A stretch of 64,000 nucleotides of DNA, taken from Promethearchaeota archaeon. GTDB lineage: Archaea > Asgardarchaeota > Lokiarchaeia > Sigynarchaeales > SOKP01. Below are positions 17,069-26,812 of this stretch, piece by piece (the first letter of the stretch is position 1; every line of letters starts with the position of its first letter). The notes below the pieces were generated by a model. It did not search any database, had not been told where the DNA came from, and saw only the letters and a list, made by a program, of their open reading frames with translations. The stretch lies in NCBI GenBank assembly GCA_014730295.1, contig WJIN01000085.1, forward strand, positions 7,768-71,767. The letters are read 5' to 3'. The position numbers and the translations under genes were made by a program.

Positions 17069-18031
17069 ATGGAACAAAATAAGAATGATGGAAGCAAGGA
17101 CACGAAGGATCAATTTATTTCCGAGATTTCTATGCTCATATCGGCTGTATCAATGGGATTCGTAGGTTTAATGGTCGATTTCTTGTCTGATTTTCCTACT
17201 TATAGTATAGTGTTGTTTAGAGGGGTCTTTGGGACGTTCTTTCTTACCATATGGATGATGAAAATGGGGGCATTCTCAAAAACATTTCTTAAGTATAATT
17301 TTAAATTACATTGGAAAAACTTAGTGGTCCTAATTCTTATTTATCCCCTTGGAATTCTTTTTTATTTTTTAAATATTCAAGTTTCTGGATATGCTATCGC
17401 AGCGTTCCTTCTCTATATGAATGGGATCATTTTACTTGGAATTGAATATATCACAAAAGAAGAGGAAACCATTCCTAGAATAAATATCTTGAGTTTTTTC
17501 CTAGCCATAGCTGGTGTTTTAGTTATAATGGAAGTGTGGGAGGGGTCCTTATTGTTAAATTCGCTTCTTTTTGGATTTGGCTCTGCGATATTTTTAGCAA
17601 TCAATATATTTATACGTAAAATGATGTATAAGCGACGATATAGATCTAAAGGGGCTGGTCGCGACGATGAGGGTGCATTTGATACTTTTTTGGCCTGGTG
17701 GGCCACCATAACACTCATCATTTTCTTTTTACCCTTAGGCGCATCTGATCTTTTGCGGTTAGGCTTGCTGGATTTATTTGTGTGCCTTCTTCTTGGATTA
17801 ATCCCTACGGCATTAGCTTTCATTTTATATAATATTGGAATAAAAAATGATAAAACGGGGAATGTTATTATATTAGGCTATTTCGAACCGTTCGTCGCCA
17901 CCATTAATACGGCTATATTCCTACAAAAGTTCTCGATCTTTACCGTATTAGGAGGTGGTTTGATAATTATCGCGAATATTATCGTAATTAGAAAATCGAA
18001 GCGATCTAAAAGAATTGACATAACAAAATAA
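17069..18031 (+). CDS. EamA/DMT-superfamily transporter
   Basis: 320 residues with about ten hydrophobic segments arranged as two five-helix EamA halves. The first half is residues ~22-155 (ISMLISAVSMGFVGLMVDF, YSIVLFRGVFGTFFLTIWM), the second ~155-310, ending in GYFEPFVATINTAIFLQKF and VLGGGLIIIANIIVI, typical for the drug/metabolite transporter superfamily. A charged loop of ~25 residues (MYKRRYRSKGAGRDDEG) separates helices in the second half. It should export or exchange a small metabolite; the substrate cannot be inferred. It is monocistronic and converges with the creatininase gene. Confidence 0.85.
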   Translation: MEQNKNDGSKDTKDQFISEISMLISAVSMGFVGLMVDFLSDFPTYSIVLFRGVFGTFFLTIWMMKMGAFSKTFLKYNFKLHWKNLVVLILIYPLGILFYFLNIQVSGYAIAAFLLYMNGIILLGIEYITKEEETIPRINILSFFLAIAGVLVIMEVWEGSLLLNSLLFGFGSAIFLAINIFIRKMMYKRRYRSKGAGRDDEGAFDTFLAWWATITLIIFFLPLGASDLLRLGLLDLFVCLLLGLIPTALAFILYNIGIKNDKTGNVIILGYFEPFVATINTAIFLQKFSIFTVLGGGLIIIANIIVIRKSKRSKRIDITK

Positions 18032-18076
18032 GCTTCTCTTGAATTAAAAAGTAATTAAAAAAATGAAATAAAAATT

Positions 18077-18841
18077 TTATTCTTCTAATTTTTGTCTAAT
18101 ATAGTTGAAAACGACTTTTTTGAAGTGCTTCATATAATCTTTTCCCTTTTCTGCTGTAGCCCTAGTCTGGTCACCTACAACTCCATTTTCCGTGATGGTT
18201 TGAAAACCATTCGCTCTATATTTTTTTCGGATTCGTGGAGTTATCATCTTTACATATCCCTTTGCAAGACGTTCTTTTCGCACAAGCTCGGGTGCTAAAT
18301 GAAGCATAACAGAAGCTTCCATATCTCCAGCATGAGACCCAATCTCTCCAAAAGATAAATCATATTTTTGTCCCATTTCTCGCATCGCGGGGAGAATTTC
18401 TTGGGTATAATAGTAGAATATCTTCTTATCGGGATATTTCTCTTGTAATCCGGGCAGCACCTTTTGAACTGGTTCCTCATTTCCCCCGTGAGAGATAAAA
18501 ATTATTATATTCTCAAATCCGTGGCTCGCTAGGCTATTGATGTAATCCTCAATCAGAGCACTTAAGGTTTCCTTTCGTAATGTTATAGTACCAGGAAAAT
18601 GCATATGATATTTTGAAAATCCTACATTAATAGTAGGAGCTTGCAGAGTTTTTCCTAATTCCAAGGCGATGATATTTGCAAACTCATCTGCTTGTTTTGC
18701 GTCAGTTTGTTCGGGTAATGAGGGTCCGTGTTGCTCTGTACTCCCAACACCAAAAATAACAGTAGTATATCCGTTTTCAATCTTTTCTTTGACATCCACC
18801 CAAGTCATTTCATCAATTCGAACTGTTTCCATATTCTCCAA
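18077..18841 (-). CDS. Creatininase-family amidohydrolase
   Basis: 254 residues of the creatininase (creatinine amidohydrolase/MftE/FAPy deformylase) family. Metal-binding elements are present: the STEQHG loop near residue 35-40 (Glu and His), the following Asp of QTDAKQ, ISHGGNEEP, and the Glu in SHAGDMEAS, where most members have HAGExETS. The family hydrolyses cyclic amides or formamides or trims peptides with Zn/Mn. The neighbouring upstream gene, an M20 peptidase 57 nt away on the same strand, suggests an operon for degrading an amide or acylated peptide. The exact substrate is unknown. Confidence 0.88.
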   Translation of the reverse strand: MENMETVRIDEMTWVDVKEKIENGYTTVIFGVGSTEQHGPSLPEQTDAKQADEFANIIALELGKTLQAPTINVGFSKYHMHFPGTITLRKETLSALIEDYINSLASHGFENIIIFISHGGNEEPVQKVLPGLQEKYPDKKIFYYYTQEILPAMREMGQKYDLSFGEIGSHAGDMEASVMLHLAPELVRKERLAKGYVKMITPRIRKKYRANGFQTITENGVVGDQTRATAEKGKDYMKHFKKVVFNYIRQKLEE

Positions 18842-18898
18842 CTCAATATTATAGTAGATTTAAAATCTAATTATACTGATTAAATTTAGATTGATTTC

Positions 18899-20314
18899 TT
18901 AAACTTTTTTCATTAACCGATAGGCAAATTCTGTTGCAATCATCAAATTGTTTACCGAAATCCGCTCATTTGGGGCATGTGCTAAGCTCCCCAATTGGTC
19001 ATAAGTCAAATCGGGATCTTTCAGTAATAAAGAAAATCCGTAGCAAGGGATATTCTTTTTTCTCACATGTTTCATATCCGTCCCACCAACATCAAAAAGA
19101 GGTACTAAATTTCCACCGGGATATATCTCTTTCAACGTTTCTCCGATGATATGATAATATTTTGTATCAATAGGAGAAGTAGTTGAGGCAGTCTCATCTA
19201 TTGGGCTCAATTTTAATTCTTCAAACAATTCAGATCCAATAATTTCTTCCAATTTGTTATAGATAAAATCATGATTATGTCCCGGGAGTATTCTAATATC
19301 TAAACATAATTCTGCATGCGGACTTATCACATTAACTTTCTTTCCGGATTTGATTATCGTGGGAGAAATAGTATCTGTAATTATGGGCATAAGAAATTTA
19401 TCAAATGGATCACCTGTCCGACTTGAGATTACCGAGAGAAGTGGTCGAATAATGGATTTTCGTTTTAATAGGAATTTAAAAACCCCTGGGAGGCTTAGAG
19501 CATTTACAAGGTGTTTATATTCATCAATCATATAGATTTCTGGTTTCCATTTACGGATCTTTTCTAAAACGTCCACTAATTTATAGATCGCGAATTTATT
19601 ATAATCTCCGGGAGTAGATCCATGTCCCGCCACCCCTTCACATTCAATTTTTGTTTGGCACTTGCCCTTCTCACCTACTTGAATGGTAAAATCCTTACCT
19701 ATGGGAAGTTTAAATCCTCCTCCTTCGGTAATAAAGCAATCTACCTTTATTTCATTCCAATATTGATCCACTAAGATTGCCATTCCTTCCTCTCCGCCTC
19801 TTTCCTCATCAGCTTCGAATATGAGTTTGATATTTCCTTTTGGCTGAAATCCTTCTCTTAATAGTGTCAAAACAGCAATGGTGAAGGCCGTACCCGTATT
19901 CTTCATATCAAACGTCCCTCTGCCCCATATAAATCTATCATGCTCTAATTCAACGATTTTCCCGGAAAATGGAGGATAGTCCCAATTTTCTACATTTTCT
20001 ATTGGAACCACATCTAAGTGAGACCCGAATCCCCAAGAGTCATAATTTTCTGGGTCGGTTCCTCGAATATCCACTATTAGGTTGCCTCTCCCCGGTTTGG
20101 TCTCAATAATTTTTGTTTGAATTAAGGGATTTTCTTCTTTTTCAAATTTTTCTCGAATTTTTTTAGCCAATTGCAGCTCATTTCCAGGGGGATTTACTGT
20201 TTCCGTTTGAATACACATCTGTAAGAATTGAATTGCTTCTTGTTCCAAATCTGAGTCGGGCATAAATTTATCCATTCTGTGAATTTCTCTCGTATTCTGA
20301 CTATTTTTATCCAT
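18899..20314 (-). CDS. M20-family metallopeptidase (ArgE/DapE/ACY1 type)
   Basis: About 471 residues. The two-zinc site is visible in order: SHLDVVP (His, with the catalytic Asp two residues on), WGRGTFDMKN (bridging Asp), EADEERGGEEG (general-base Glu and metal Glu), later the Asp/Glu in FITEGGG, and a late His in SLAHAPNERIS. These are the M20 signatures of acetylornithine deacetylase, succinyl-diaminopimelate desuccinylase and aminoacylase-1; no lysine or arginine biosynthesis genes adjoin, so it is more likely an acylamino-acid or peptide hydrolase. The ATG at 20314 has AGAAGG upstream; a GTG three codons earlier is an alternative. It probably shares an operon with the creatininase gene. 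Confidence 0.88.
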   Translation of the reverse strand: MDKNSQNTREIHRMDKFMPDSDLEQEAIQFLQMCIQTETVNPPGNELQLAKKIREKFEKEENPLIQTKIIETKPGRGNLIVDIRGTDPENYDSWGFGSHLDVVPIENVENWDYPPFSGKIVELEHDRFIWGRGTFDMKNTGTAFTIAVLTLLREGFQPKGNIKLIFEADEERGGEEGMAILVDQYWNEIKVDCFITEGGGFKLPIGKDFTIQVGEKGKCQTKIECEGVAGHGSTPGDYNKFAIYKLVDVLEKIRKWKPEIYMIDEYKHLVNALSLPGVFKFLLKRKSIIRPLLSVISSRTGDPFDKFLMPIITDTISPTIIKSGKKVNVISPHAELCLDIRILPGHNHDFIYNKLEEIIGSELFEELKLSPIDETASTTSPIDTKYYHIIGETLKEIYPGGNLVPLFDVGGTDMKHVRKKNIPCYGFSLLLKDPDLTYDQLGSLAHAPNERISVNNLMIATEFAYRLMKKV

Positions 20315-20463
20315 ATTTCTCACTATCCTTCTAACTAATAATTATCAACAGAATTTATAGCTTGTTTAAAAATTAATCTAGTAATTATTATAAATCTTTA
20401 TATATAACTTTTTATTAAATTTAAATTAATAAAAATGTAATTAATCTGGAGAAAAAAATAAAA

Positions 20464-21900
20464 ATGACACAAAAAGAAGTACAAAAGGAAGAACTAGATG
20501 ATTGGGGCGAATGGCATACCTCAAAAAAAAGTATGATTTCATACAGTTTTGGTTCTTTTGGAATTGAGCTGGTTGGAAATGCATTTGGAAGTCTCTATTT
20601 CTTCTTTTATGAAACTGAATTACTGGTCCCCGGAGCTCTAATAATTGCAGCCAATATCATTTTCGCAATTTGGAATGCAATTAATGATCCTCTGATGGGA
20701 TATCTTTCCGAGACACCGCGCAAATTCTGGGGGAAATGGGGCAAGAGATTTCCTTGGATGGCGATCTCTTTGGTTCCTATGTATCTTTGTTATTTCCTCC
20801 TGTTTGCACCTCCTTTAGGTTCTGGACCTATAGTGTATTTCGCCTGGATGTGTGCTTTCTTAGTTCTTGCTGATACCTTTTATTCGATGTTTTTTGTAAA
20901 TTGGCAAGCAATGTTCCCCGAGAAATATCGAAATGATGCAGCACGCCGTAAAGGAAATGTATATAAATTAATTCTTGCGATCCTGAGCATAATTGTAGGT
21001 ACTTTGATCCCACCTGAAATTTATGAATATGATGTGGTACAATCATACGCGGTTATGGGTGCGGTAATCTTTTTAATCGGATCTATAGCTGGGGTTAGTG
21101 TGATTTATGGTTCTCGTGAAGATCCAGCAAGAAGAGCTCAACAAGTGCGTGAAGGGGAGGAATCAAAAGAGAAATTTGTTCAAACGTTCAAAACAGCATT
21201 TGGTCAGGGATTGAGAAATAAGGCATTTATCGGATTCATCTTTCTTTACTTCGGTAATAAAGTATGGGATTTGTTTGTACTAGGTAGTGCAAATTATTAT
21301 GCAAAATGGATACTGGGAATTCCAGCATCTGATCTGACAGAAATCTATATCTTTGTGATTTTGGGAATTTTTACTGGAGTCGGAATTTTTTCGGTGATAT
21401 CCAAGAAAATTGGATTTTACAAAACAGCTGTTATTGGTGGTCTCATGGAAAGTCTATGTACTATACCTCTTATATTCATTAATGATGTAGTATTGTCCTA
21501 TCCATTCTTTTTTATAGTAGGAATAGGAAATGGAGCGATGTGGACTATGCTTGCACCTATACTTTCTGACGCGCTTGATAGTCTTGCTGTCCAAATGAAA
21601 AAACGAGCATCAGGAATATATGCGGGGATTTATGCTTTTTTTGGGAGATTGGCGATAATTTTATTTACAGTGCTTGTCATTGTTATCCATGAACTAACGG
21701 GATTTGATGCTGGAGCAGAAGCAGGAAAAGGAGTCCAAACACCTTTAGCTGATATTGGCATAATAATTACAATTGCGGTAATCCCGGTGATTGCTACAGC
21801 ATTATTTACGACTCTGTTTGCTATAACTTTTGATGTAAAAGGTGAAAAGAAAATTCAGATCCAAGAACAGCTTAAAGTTCAAGATATTGGGAGAAATTAA
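20464..21900 (+). CDS. GPH-type MFS transporter (sugar/glycoside:cation symporter)
   Basis: 478 residues, about twelve membrane spans. The characteristic loop between spans 2 and 3 is FAIWNAINDPLMGYLSE followed by WGKRFPW, the glycoside-pentoside-hexuronide (MelB/YicJ-like) signature. The middle cytoplasmic loop (RRAQQVREGEESKEKF) separates the two six-helix halves. Substrate is probably a sugar, glycoside or uronide moved with H+ or Na+, although several archaeal members sit next to amidohydrolase or peptidase genes and may move other solutes. It is divergent from the M20 gene, with a 140-149-nt shared promoter region. A close paralogue, broken by a stop codon, lies at 31723-33153. Confidence 0.87.
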   Translation: MTQKEVQKEELDDWGEWHTSKKSMISYSFGSFGIELVGNAFGSLYFFFYETELLVPGALIIAANIIFAIWNAINDPLMGYLSETPRKFWGKWGKRFPWMAISLVPMYLCYFLLFAPPLGSGPIVYFAWMCAFLVLADTFYSMFFVNWQAMFPEKYRNDAARRKGNVYKLILAILSIIVGTLIPPEIYEYDVVQSYAVMGAVIFLIGSIAGVSVIYGSREDPARRAQQVREGEESKEKFVQTFKTAFGQGLRNKAFIGFIFLYFGNKVWDLFVLGSANYYAKWILGIPASDLTEIYIFVILGIFTGVGIFSVISKKIGFYKTAVIGGLMESLCTIPLIFINDVVLSYPFFFIVGIGNGAMWTMLAPILSDALDSLAVQMKKRASGIYAGIYAFFGRLAIILFTVLVIVIHELTGFDAGAEAGKGVQTPLADIGIIITIAVIPVIATALFTTLFAITFDVKGEKKIQIQEQLKVQDIGRN

Positions 21901-21998
21901 TATATTAATTATGTATTTCCTTTTTTTTATTTGAATTATCAACTCTAATTTATACAGTTTAAATAAAAATTATAATACATTATTAAAATTATATGCAA

Positions 21999-22961
21999 CT
22001 ATAAGATTTTTTTATTATATTTTTCAAAAAAATCGCTTAAATCAACATTTCCTCCACTGATCATAACTCCAATCCTTTTTCCATTAACATGAATCTTGTT
22101 GGCCATTATTCCTCCCAGGGAACATGCCCCCGAAGGTTCCACTACAAGCTTCATGCGCTCCCAAATAAATCGCATCGCATCAAGAATCTGTTGTTCAGAG
22201 ATTGTAATGATCTGGTTCACATTTTTTTGTATTATTGAAAAAGTTCTTTCACTTAAGTTGGTTAATAATCCGTCAGCTATAGAATTGATGGTCTCATTTT
22301 TTTGAATCATCCCCGTCTGTAAAGAACGATACGCATCATCAACGTTCTCCGGTTCTACACCAATAACGTGAATTCCAGGATCGAATCCTTTACTTGCGAT
22401 TGATGTTCCACTCATTAGACCCCCGCCCCCGATCGGCGCGAATATCATTTCTAATCCTTCGACTTGGTTTAAAAGTTCATAAGCGGCAGTGCCAGCACCC
22501 GCAATGACATTTTCATTATCATAGGGATGTATTAAGGAATATCCATGTTTATCAATAAGTTTTTGAGTGGTGGTTTGACGGGCTTCTAAGGTTGGTTCGC
22601 AAAGAACTACTTCAGCTCCGTAAGTATCTCTGGTTGCTCTAATCTTCACTTTTGGAGAGGTTCTCGGCATCACGATAGTCGCGTGAATATTTAGAAGTTT
22701 TGCAGATAATGCAATCGCTTGGGCATGGTTTCCGCTTGAATGGGTGATAACACCTTTAATTTTTTGTTCCTCATTCAGTTGGGAAATAGCATTCACGGCA
22801 CCACGCATTTTAAACGCCCCGACTCTCTGGAAGTTTTCGCATTTTAAAAATATATCTGCTCCTATTTTTTTATTAAGTGTTCTAGAAGTCATCACGGGAG
22901 TTTTATTGATATAATCCTTTATTCGGTTGTATGCTTCAATAATATCTTGATATTCAGGCAT
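21999..22961 (-). CDS. Threonine dehydratase/serine racemase-type PLP enzyme
   Basis: 320 residues of fold-type II PLP enzyme. The Schiff-base lysine lies in GAFKMRGA (near residue 50), SSGNHAQ contacts the cofactor, and the glycine-rich phosphate loop reads PIGGGGLMSG. Length and the absence of a C-terminal ACT domain fit catabolic threonine dehydratase (TdcB) or serine racemase rather than feedback-regulated IlvA. It converts threonine to 2-oxobutanoate plus ammonia, feeding amino-acid fermentation. It is monocistronic, followed on the same strand by nothing closer than the converging transporter gene. Confidence 0.9.
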   Translation of the reverse strand: MPEYQDIIEAYNRIKDYINKTPVMTSRTLNKKIGADIFLKCENFQRVGAFKMRGAVNAISQLNEEQKIKGVITHSSGNHAQAIALSAKLLNIHATIVMPRTSPKVKIRATRDTYGAEVVLCEPTLEARQTTTQKLIDKHGYSLIHPYDNENVIAGAGTAAYELLNQVEGLEMIFAPIGGGGLMSGTSIASKGFDPGIHVIGVEPENVDDAYRSLQTGMIQKNETINSIADGLLTNLSERTFSIIQKNVNQIITISEQQILDAMRFIWERMKLVVEPSGACSLGGIMANKIHVNGKRIGVMISGGNVDLSDFFEKYNKKIL

Positions 22962-23060
22962 AAGAATCTATTCTGGTTAGATTTTTTTGTAGTATAATAA
23001 GAAAGAATGAAAAGATTGATTATAGTTTTTGGTTTTCCCATTCTTTTTTTGCCACGTGAG

Positions 23061-23657
23061 CTATTGAAATTCTGCTAATCGCTTTATAACCATTCGTATT
23101 GCTTTTATCCCCTCTTGGTCATTTTCTACTCCTTCTCTTCCTTTATCGTTGCTCCACAATGCCGCTCCTAAATTGGCACCAAAAGCACCACCAGATATAG
23201 TAATAACATGATTTTGCTGGTAAAAATCTAATATAGTTCGTATTGCAATCTCTTGCCCTCCACTCCTATCCCCTCCAACCGCTATCGCCATCCCTATTTT
23301 ATTTTTAAACACATCAGGGTTCTTCGCCACAATAGCTCGGCACCTGTCCATGATTGCCTTAATTTGGGCTGATAAGTTTCCTTGAAAAACCGGAGTACCA
23401 AACAACAAAAACTTGGCTTGTTCGAGTATTGGATATAATTCTTGTAAATCATCCTTATGGATACATCCTTTCTTCTCTCTTATACAATAGTCGCAATGAA
23501 TACAAAACTTGATTTCCTTCTTTCTCACAGTCCAAAACTCGGTTTTAAATCCAAATTTGTCCCTCGCATATTCAAGCGCATATTTGACGGCAAATTCGGT
23601 CCCTTGATTTCTGGGGCTTCCACAAACTCCTAAAAGGAGGTTTTCATCCAAAGACAT
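23061..23657 (-). CDS. Iron-sulfur flavoprotein, second copy (NADPH-dependent FMN reductase family)
   Basis: 198 residues with flavodoxin-like fold: FMN loop GVCGSPRNQGTEF at the start and FGTPVFQGNLSAQIKAIMDRC in the middle. C52-x2-C55-x2-C58 with a further Cys in KKGCIHKDD form a compact [4Fe-4S] motif as in Isf. It differs from the copy at 5369-6157 by ending at the normal family length. Probable role: electron transfer between reduced ferredoxin or NAD(P)H and an acceptor, possibly in oxidant defence. The ribosome site AAAGGAGG lies inside the first codons or just upstream; the ATG at 23657 follows an AT-rich promoter and is divergent from the HTH_10 regulator gene. Confidence 0.85.
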   Translation of the reverse strand: MSLDENLLLGVCGSPRNQGTEFAVKYALEYARDKFGFKTEFWTVRKKEIKFCIHCDYCIREKKGCIHKDDLQELYPILEQAKFLLFGTPVFQGNLSAQIKAIMDRCRAIVAKNPDVFKNKIGMAIAVGGDRSGGQEIAIRTILDFYQQNHVITISGGAFGANLGAALWSNDKGREGVENDQEGIKAIRMVIKRLAEFQ

Positions 23658-23743
23658 AAGAAGAAATAGTATATTTATTATTTAATATTATTCCTAATTA
23701 CATAAAATCTGTATAGAATGTGAACCCTTTTTTATCAGTGCCC

Positions 23744-24397
23744 ATGGATTCTCAAAATTCGACAATCGCAACCATTAAAGTAGAGTTTCCGGAAGGAATT
23801 TGGATTTCAGATATATTTGAAAAATTCCATGATGTTCAGATGGAAATATTGTACTTTCTCCCCTATGATTTGGAAAAATCCATCGGCAATGCCGTCGTAG
23901 AAATCATGCATTATGATATCGAGTTAATGATAGAGGAAATCAAAAACCATCCATCTGTTATAGAATTTTCACTCGTCGAACAAGAAGAGAATAGGATCAA
24001 GTTTAATGTAAAGACCTTGGATCCATATCTCTTATACGGGGTGATTAAATGTGGAGTATTAGTGGACTTTCCCGTAAACGTGGAAGATGGATATGCCTAT
24101 TGGGATTTGATTTCTACAAGGAAACGTATTGATGAAATGCTTTCGATGTTCGAAGAGATGGGGATCGATTTTGAACTATTGAAAATTGGAAACACATCTG
24201 TAAATTTGGATGATGAAAGTCATAGACTAAGTTTGGATGAGTTGGAAATCCTACAAAAAGCGATTGATGAGGGATTTTTTGATGTTCCCAGGAAAATTTC
24301 TTTAGAAGAATTAGCGAATGAATTAGGGAAATCAAAATCAACCCTATCAGTTGTCTTGCGCAAGATTATCAAAAAGAAAGTTATGGTAAGCACTTAA
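23744..24397 (+). CDS. HTH_10 (bacterio-opsin activator-like) transcription regulator
   Basis: About 217 residues from the ATG at 23744 (a GTG at 23720 would add eight). The C-terminal ~55 residues match the archaeal HTH_10 domain: LSLDELEILQKAIDEGFFDV, then ISLEELANELGKSKSTLS and a final helix. The N-terminal ~150 residues are an alpha/beta regulatory domain as in Bat-type proteins, lacking PAS or GAF signatures, and probably sense a small molecule or protein. It is divergent from the Fe-S flavoprotein gene at 23657, with only ~86 nt between them, so it may control that gene. Confidence 0.85.
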   Translation: MDSQNSTIATIKVEFPEGIWISDIFEKFHDVQMEILYFLPYDLEKSIGNAVVEIMHYDIELMIEEIKNHPSVIEFSLVEQEENRIKFNVKTLDPYLLYGVIKCGVLVDFPVNVEDGYAYWDLISTRKRIDEMLSMFEEMGIDFELLKIGNTSVNLDDESHRLSLDELEILQKAIDEGFFDVPRKISLEELANELGKSKSTLSVVLRKIIKKKVMVST

Positions 24398-24530
24398 AAT
24401 TACTTCGAAATCCTTCATCCTTTAGATTTTAATTATTAGGTTTTAGCAAATCGTCCGAACAAAGAAATATGTGGTGATAAGTTCAAATCCAAGTATCACG
24501 AATAACTCAAACCCAATTAAAACGAGAAGA

Positions 24531-24578
24531 GGGTTTATTTCAATAACTCAAAAAGAATGGTAATTGCATAATAAACCC
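24531..24578. terminator. Inverted repeat between convergent genes, possible terminator
   Basis: Perfect 9-bp arms GGGTTTATT (24531-24539) and AATAAACCC (24570-24578) with a 30-nt spacer. They lie between the 3' ends of the HTH_10 gene (plus) and the 2x[4Fe-4S] gene (minus), where a bidirectional terminator or roadblock is expected. A regulatory role cannot be excluded. Confidence 0.35.
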
Positions 24579-24612
24579 AACTAACTCTCAAAGTAGAAAA
24601 AAATCAAAAAAG

Positions 24613-25416
24613 TTAAGGATTTTTGATTTTGCCTTGACGACTGATATGAGTCGTTTTCACCGAAATATCTCTCTCTATCTCTGACAATATCGGCTCTAAC
24701 AAAAAGGAGATCTTTTTACAACAAGGAACTTCCATCAATACCAATTCTATATGTTTGATTGGGTTTTGCTGAATTATCATTTTTAACTTATTTAAAACAT
24801 CATCATCTAATCCTAACATCGGGCAGAGGCTCACTATGGGTCTACCCTTAAGAATCCTTCGATGAAAATCTCCATATGCCAGAGGGGAACAATCTGAAAC
24901 AACAACCAATTCCTCCGTATTAAAATAAGGTGCCTCAGGATTGACTAATTCGATTTTTATAGGCCACTGTCGCAATGCTGAAGGTATTTCTTCGGTAATT
25001 ACTGTCTCACTCCACTCATTATCATATTGAATAGCTTGAGAAGAAGGACACGAACATGAGAGCGGTTTTATCTTTATCTCCTCTTTCTTCTCTGTTTCTT
25101 GCGCCTCTTTTACAGCTTCCTCATCGAACGGATGTGCTTCTCTAATCTCAATAGTAAGGGCCCCCTCGGGACATTCTCCTATACATGCTCCGAGTCCATC
25201 GCAAAAACTCTCATTAACTACTTCTGCTTTTCCATTGATAATTTCTAACGCTCCCTCATCGCAGCCTATTACGCAATTTCCGCATCCAGTGCATTTTTCT
25301 TTATCAATTTTAATAATTTTTCTCTTGATTTTTTTATGATCTTTTACAGTGCTCATATCTATATTCAATGTGCTTAATCTTAAATCAATTCTATCGAACA
25401 TGTTCATAGCATTCAT
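24613..25416 (-). CDS. 2x[4Fe-4S] ferredoxin-domain protein
   Basis: Two classic ferredoxin motifs, CTGCGNCVIGC and, after KAEVVNESF, CDGLGACIGEC, each followed by a conserved EGAL. Downstream is a Glu/Lys-rich linker, a CSCPSS motif and a ~110-residue alpha/beta domain with VSDCSPLAYGDF, SLCPMLGLDD and VPCCKKI; these extra Cys may bind another cluster. This architecture is widespread in anaerobes and often neighbours hybrid-cluster protein or rubredoxin genes, though its reaction is unknown. The start at 25416 gives an atypical 20-residue lead; the ATG at residue 21 (25356) fits family length better. It is divergent from the rubredoxin oxidoreductase across a very short promoter region, implying joint control. 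Confidence 0.85.
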   Translation of the reverse strand: MNAMNMFDRIDLRLSTLNIDMSTVKDHKKIKRKIIKIDKEKCTGCGNCVIGCDEGALEIINGKAEVVNESFCDGLGACIGECPEGALTIEIREAHPFDEEAVKEAQETEKKEEIKIKPLSCSCPSSQAIQYDNEWSETVITEEIPSALRQWPIKIELVNPEAPYFNTEELVVVSDCSPLAYGDFHRRILKGRPIVSLCPMLGLDDDVLNKLKMIIQQNPIKHIELVLMEVPCCKKISFLLEPILSEIERDISVKTTHISRQGKIKNP

Positions 25417-25464
25417 AATTTATTAGATAAAGTTTAAAATAACACAAATCATCATTACCTATCT

Positions 25465-26811
25465 ATGAGGATTGTAATAATTGGGAATAATGTAGCGGGC
25501 ACCTTCACCGCACAAAATATTCGAAATAATAACAACAATGCTGAAATCCATATTTATTCTGAAGAAAATTACAATTATTATACTAGAATTAAACTGCCAG
25601 AAGTTATTTCGGAGGAAAAGAAGATAGACGACCTAATCGTGTTTAAAAAGGATTGGTACGATAATAATAAAATAAACACACATCTAAATAGGAAAATTAC
25701 TGATATTAATTCTGATGAAAAATTTATTCTAGCAAAAGATTCAGATAAGCAAATTCCTTATGATAAATTAGTATTAGCAGTTGGGAGTCATCCGAATATC
25801 CCTCCAATAGCCAATGCGAAGGCATTATTAGGTAAAGGTGTTTTTACTCTACGGAATATTGAAGACGCATACACCATCCGTAGCTATATAAAGGAAAAAG
25901 GTTGTGAGAACGCTATAATCATCGGAGGTGGTCTTTTAGGGCTAGAACTTAGTAAACAAATCAAAAACACGGGATTAAATACTCGAGTGGTGGAATTTTT
26001 CCCTCGCCTCTTACCTAAACAACTTGATGTCGATTGTGCCAACATGCTCAAGCATGAAGTTCAAGATATGGGCATTACGGTGGAATTGGATGCGAAAACC
26101 GAAAAAATTCTGGGCAATTCCTCTGTTGAGGGAGTAAAGCTTAAAAATGGAGATATATATGAGGCGGAGCTTGTTCTTATCCAAGCAGGAGTACGACCTA
26201 ATATTAAACTCGCAAATAGAATTGGTCTAGAAACTGATAAGGGGATCGTTGTAAACAAGTATTTACAAACGAGTAAGGAAGAAATTTATGCGGTTGGTGA
26301 TTGCGTTCAATTCAATGATGTTACTTGGGGTATCATTCCTGCCTGTATGGAGCAAGCAAAAATCGTAGGAAGTTCGGTGCTCGGCAATACTGAAAAAGAA
26401 TATAAAGGTACCACCCCCAAAACAACCCTCAAAATTGTCGGAATTGATTTAACCTCGGTCGGTGTCTATGATCCTTCCGAGGAATTAGGTGCTGGATGGG
26501 AAATTTTGCGGAAAGTAGACACAACCAATAATTGCTATCAAAAAATTGTGCTGAAAGATAACAAACTAAAGGGCGCAATTCTTTTTGGAGATAAGGATGC
26601 GGTATCGTTTATTAATAAAAATATTGAATCCGAAGTAGATCTGAAAGAAGTCCGAAAAGCAATTGATGCTTATATTTACAAATGTACTGGATGTGGCGCT
26701 GAATATGATGAAGCTAAAAAGAAAGTATCATTCAAGGATTTGCCCGAAGATTTTAAGTGTCCCGAATGCGGGACTCCGAAAGAACAATTTAAAAAATTAG
26801 TGGATAAATGA
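25465..26811 (+). CDS. NAD(P)H:rubredoxin oxidoreductase with C-terminal rubredoxin domain
   Basis: Residues 1-~390 are a two-dinucleotide-binding-domain flavoprotein: FAD loop [19 protein letters not shown](P) loop [14 protein letters not shown], and the FAD-ribityl motif [11 protein letters not shown]. Residues ~405-448 are a complete rubredoxin: [10 protein letters not shown] and FKCPECGTP supply the FeS4 cysteines. The protein can therefore move hydride electrons from NAD(P)H through FAD to its own Fe centre and on to partners. The following gene is a free rubredoxin starting 1 nt after the stop. Superoxide reductase (46853) and flavodiiron protein (38752-40005) in the window are natural final acceptors. 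Fusion of the carrier to the reductase is uncommon but known in anaerobes. Confidence 0.92.
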   Translation: MRIVIIGNNVAGTFTAQNIRNNNNNAEIHIYSEENYNYYTRIKLPEVISEEKKIDDLIVFKKDWYDNNKINTHLNRKITDINSDEKFILAKDSDKQIPYDKLVLAVGSHPNIPPIANAKALLGKGVFTLRNIEDAYTIRSYIKEKGCENAIIIGGGLLGLELSKQIKNTGLNTRVVEFFPRLLPKQLDVDCANMLKHEVQDMGITVELDAKTEKILGNSSVEGVKLKNGDIYEAELVLIQAGVRPNIKLANRIGLETDKGIVVNKYLQTSKEEIYAVGDCVQFNDVTWGIIPACMEQAKIVGSSVLGNTEKEYKGTTPKTTLKIVGIDLTSVGVYDPSEELGAGWEILRKVDTTNNCYQKIVLKDNKLKGAILFGDKDAVSFINKNIESEVDLKEVRKAIDAYIYKCTGCGAEYDEAKKKVSFKDLPEDFKCPECGTPKEQFKKLVDK

Positions 26812-26812
26812 G

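Noticed and set aside
24480..24500. tRNA T-loop-like GTTCAAATCC
   Set aside because: No acceptor, D or anticodon stem around it; the surrounding sequence is AT-rich and unpaired.
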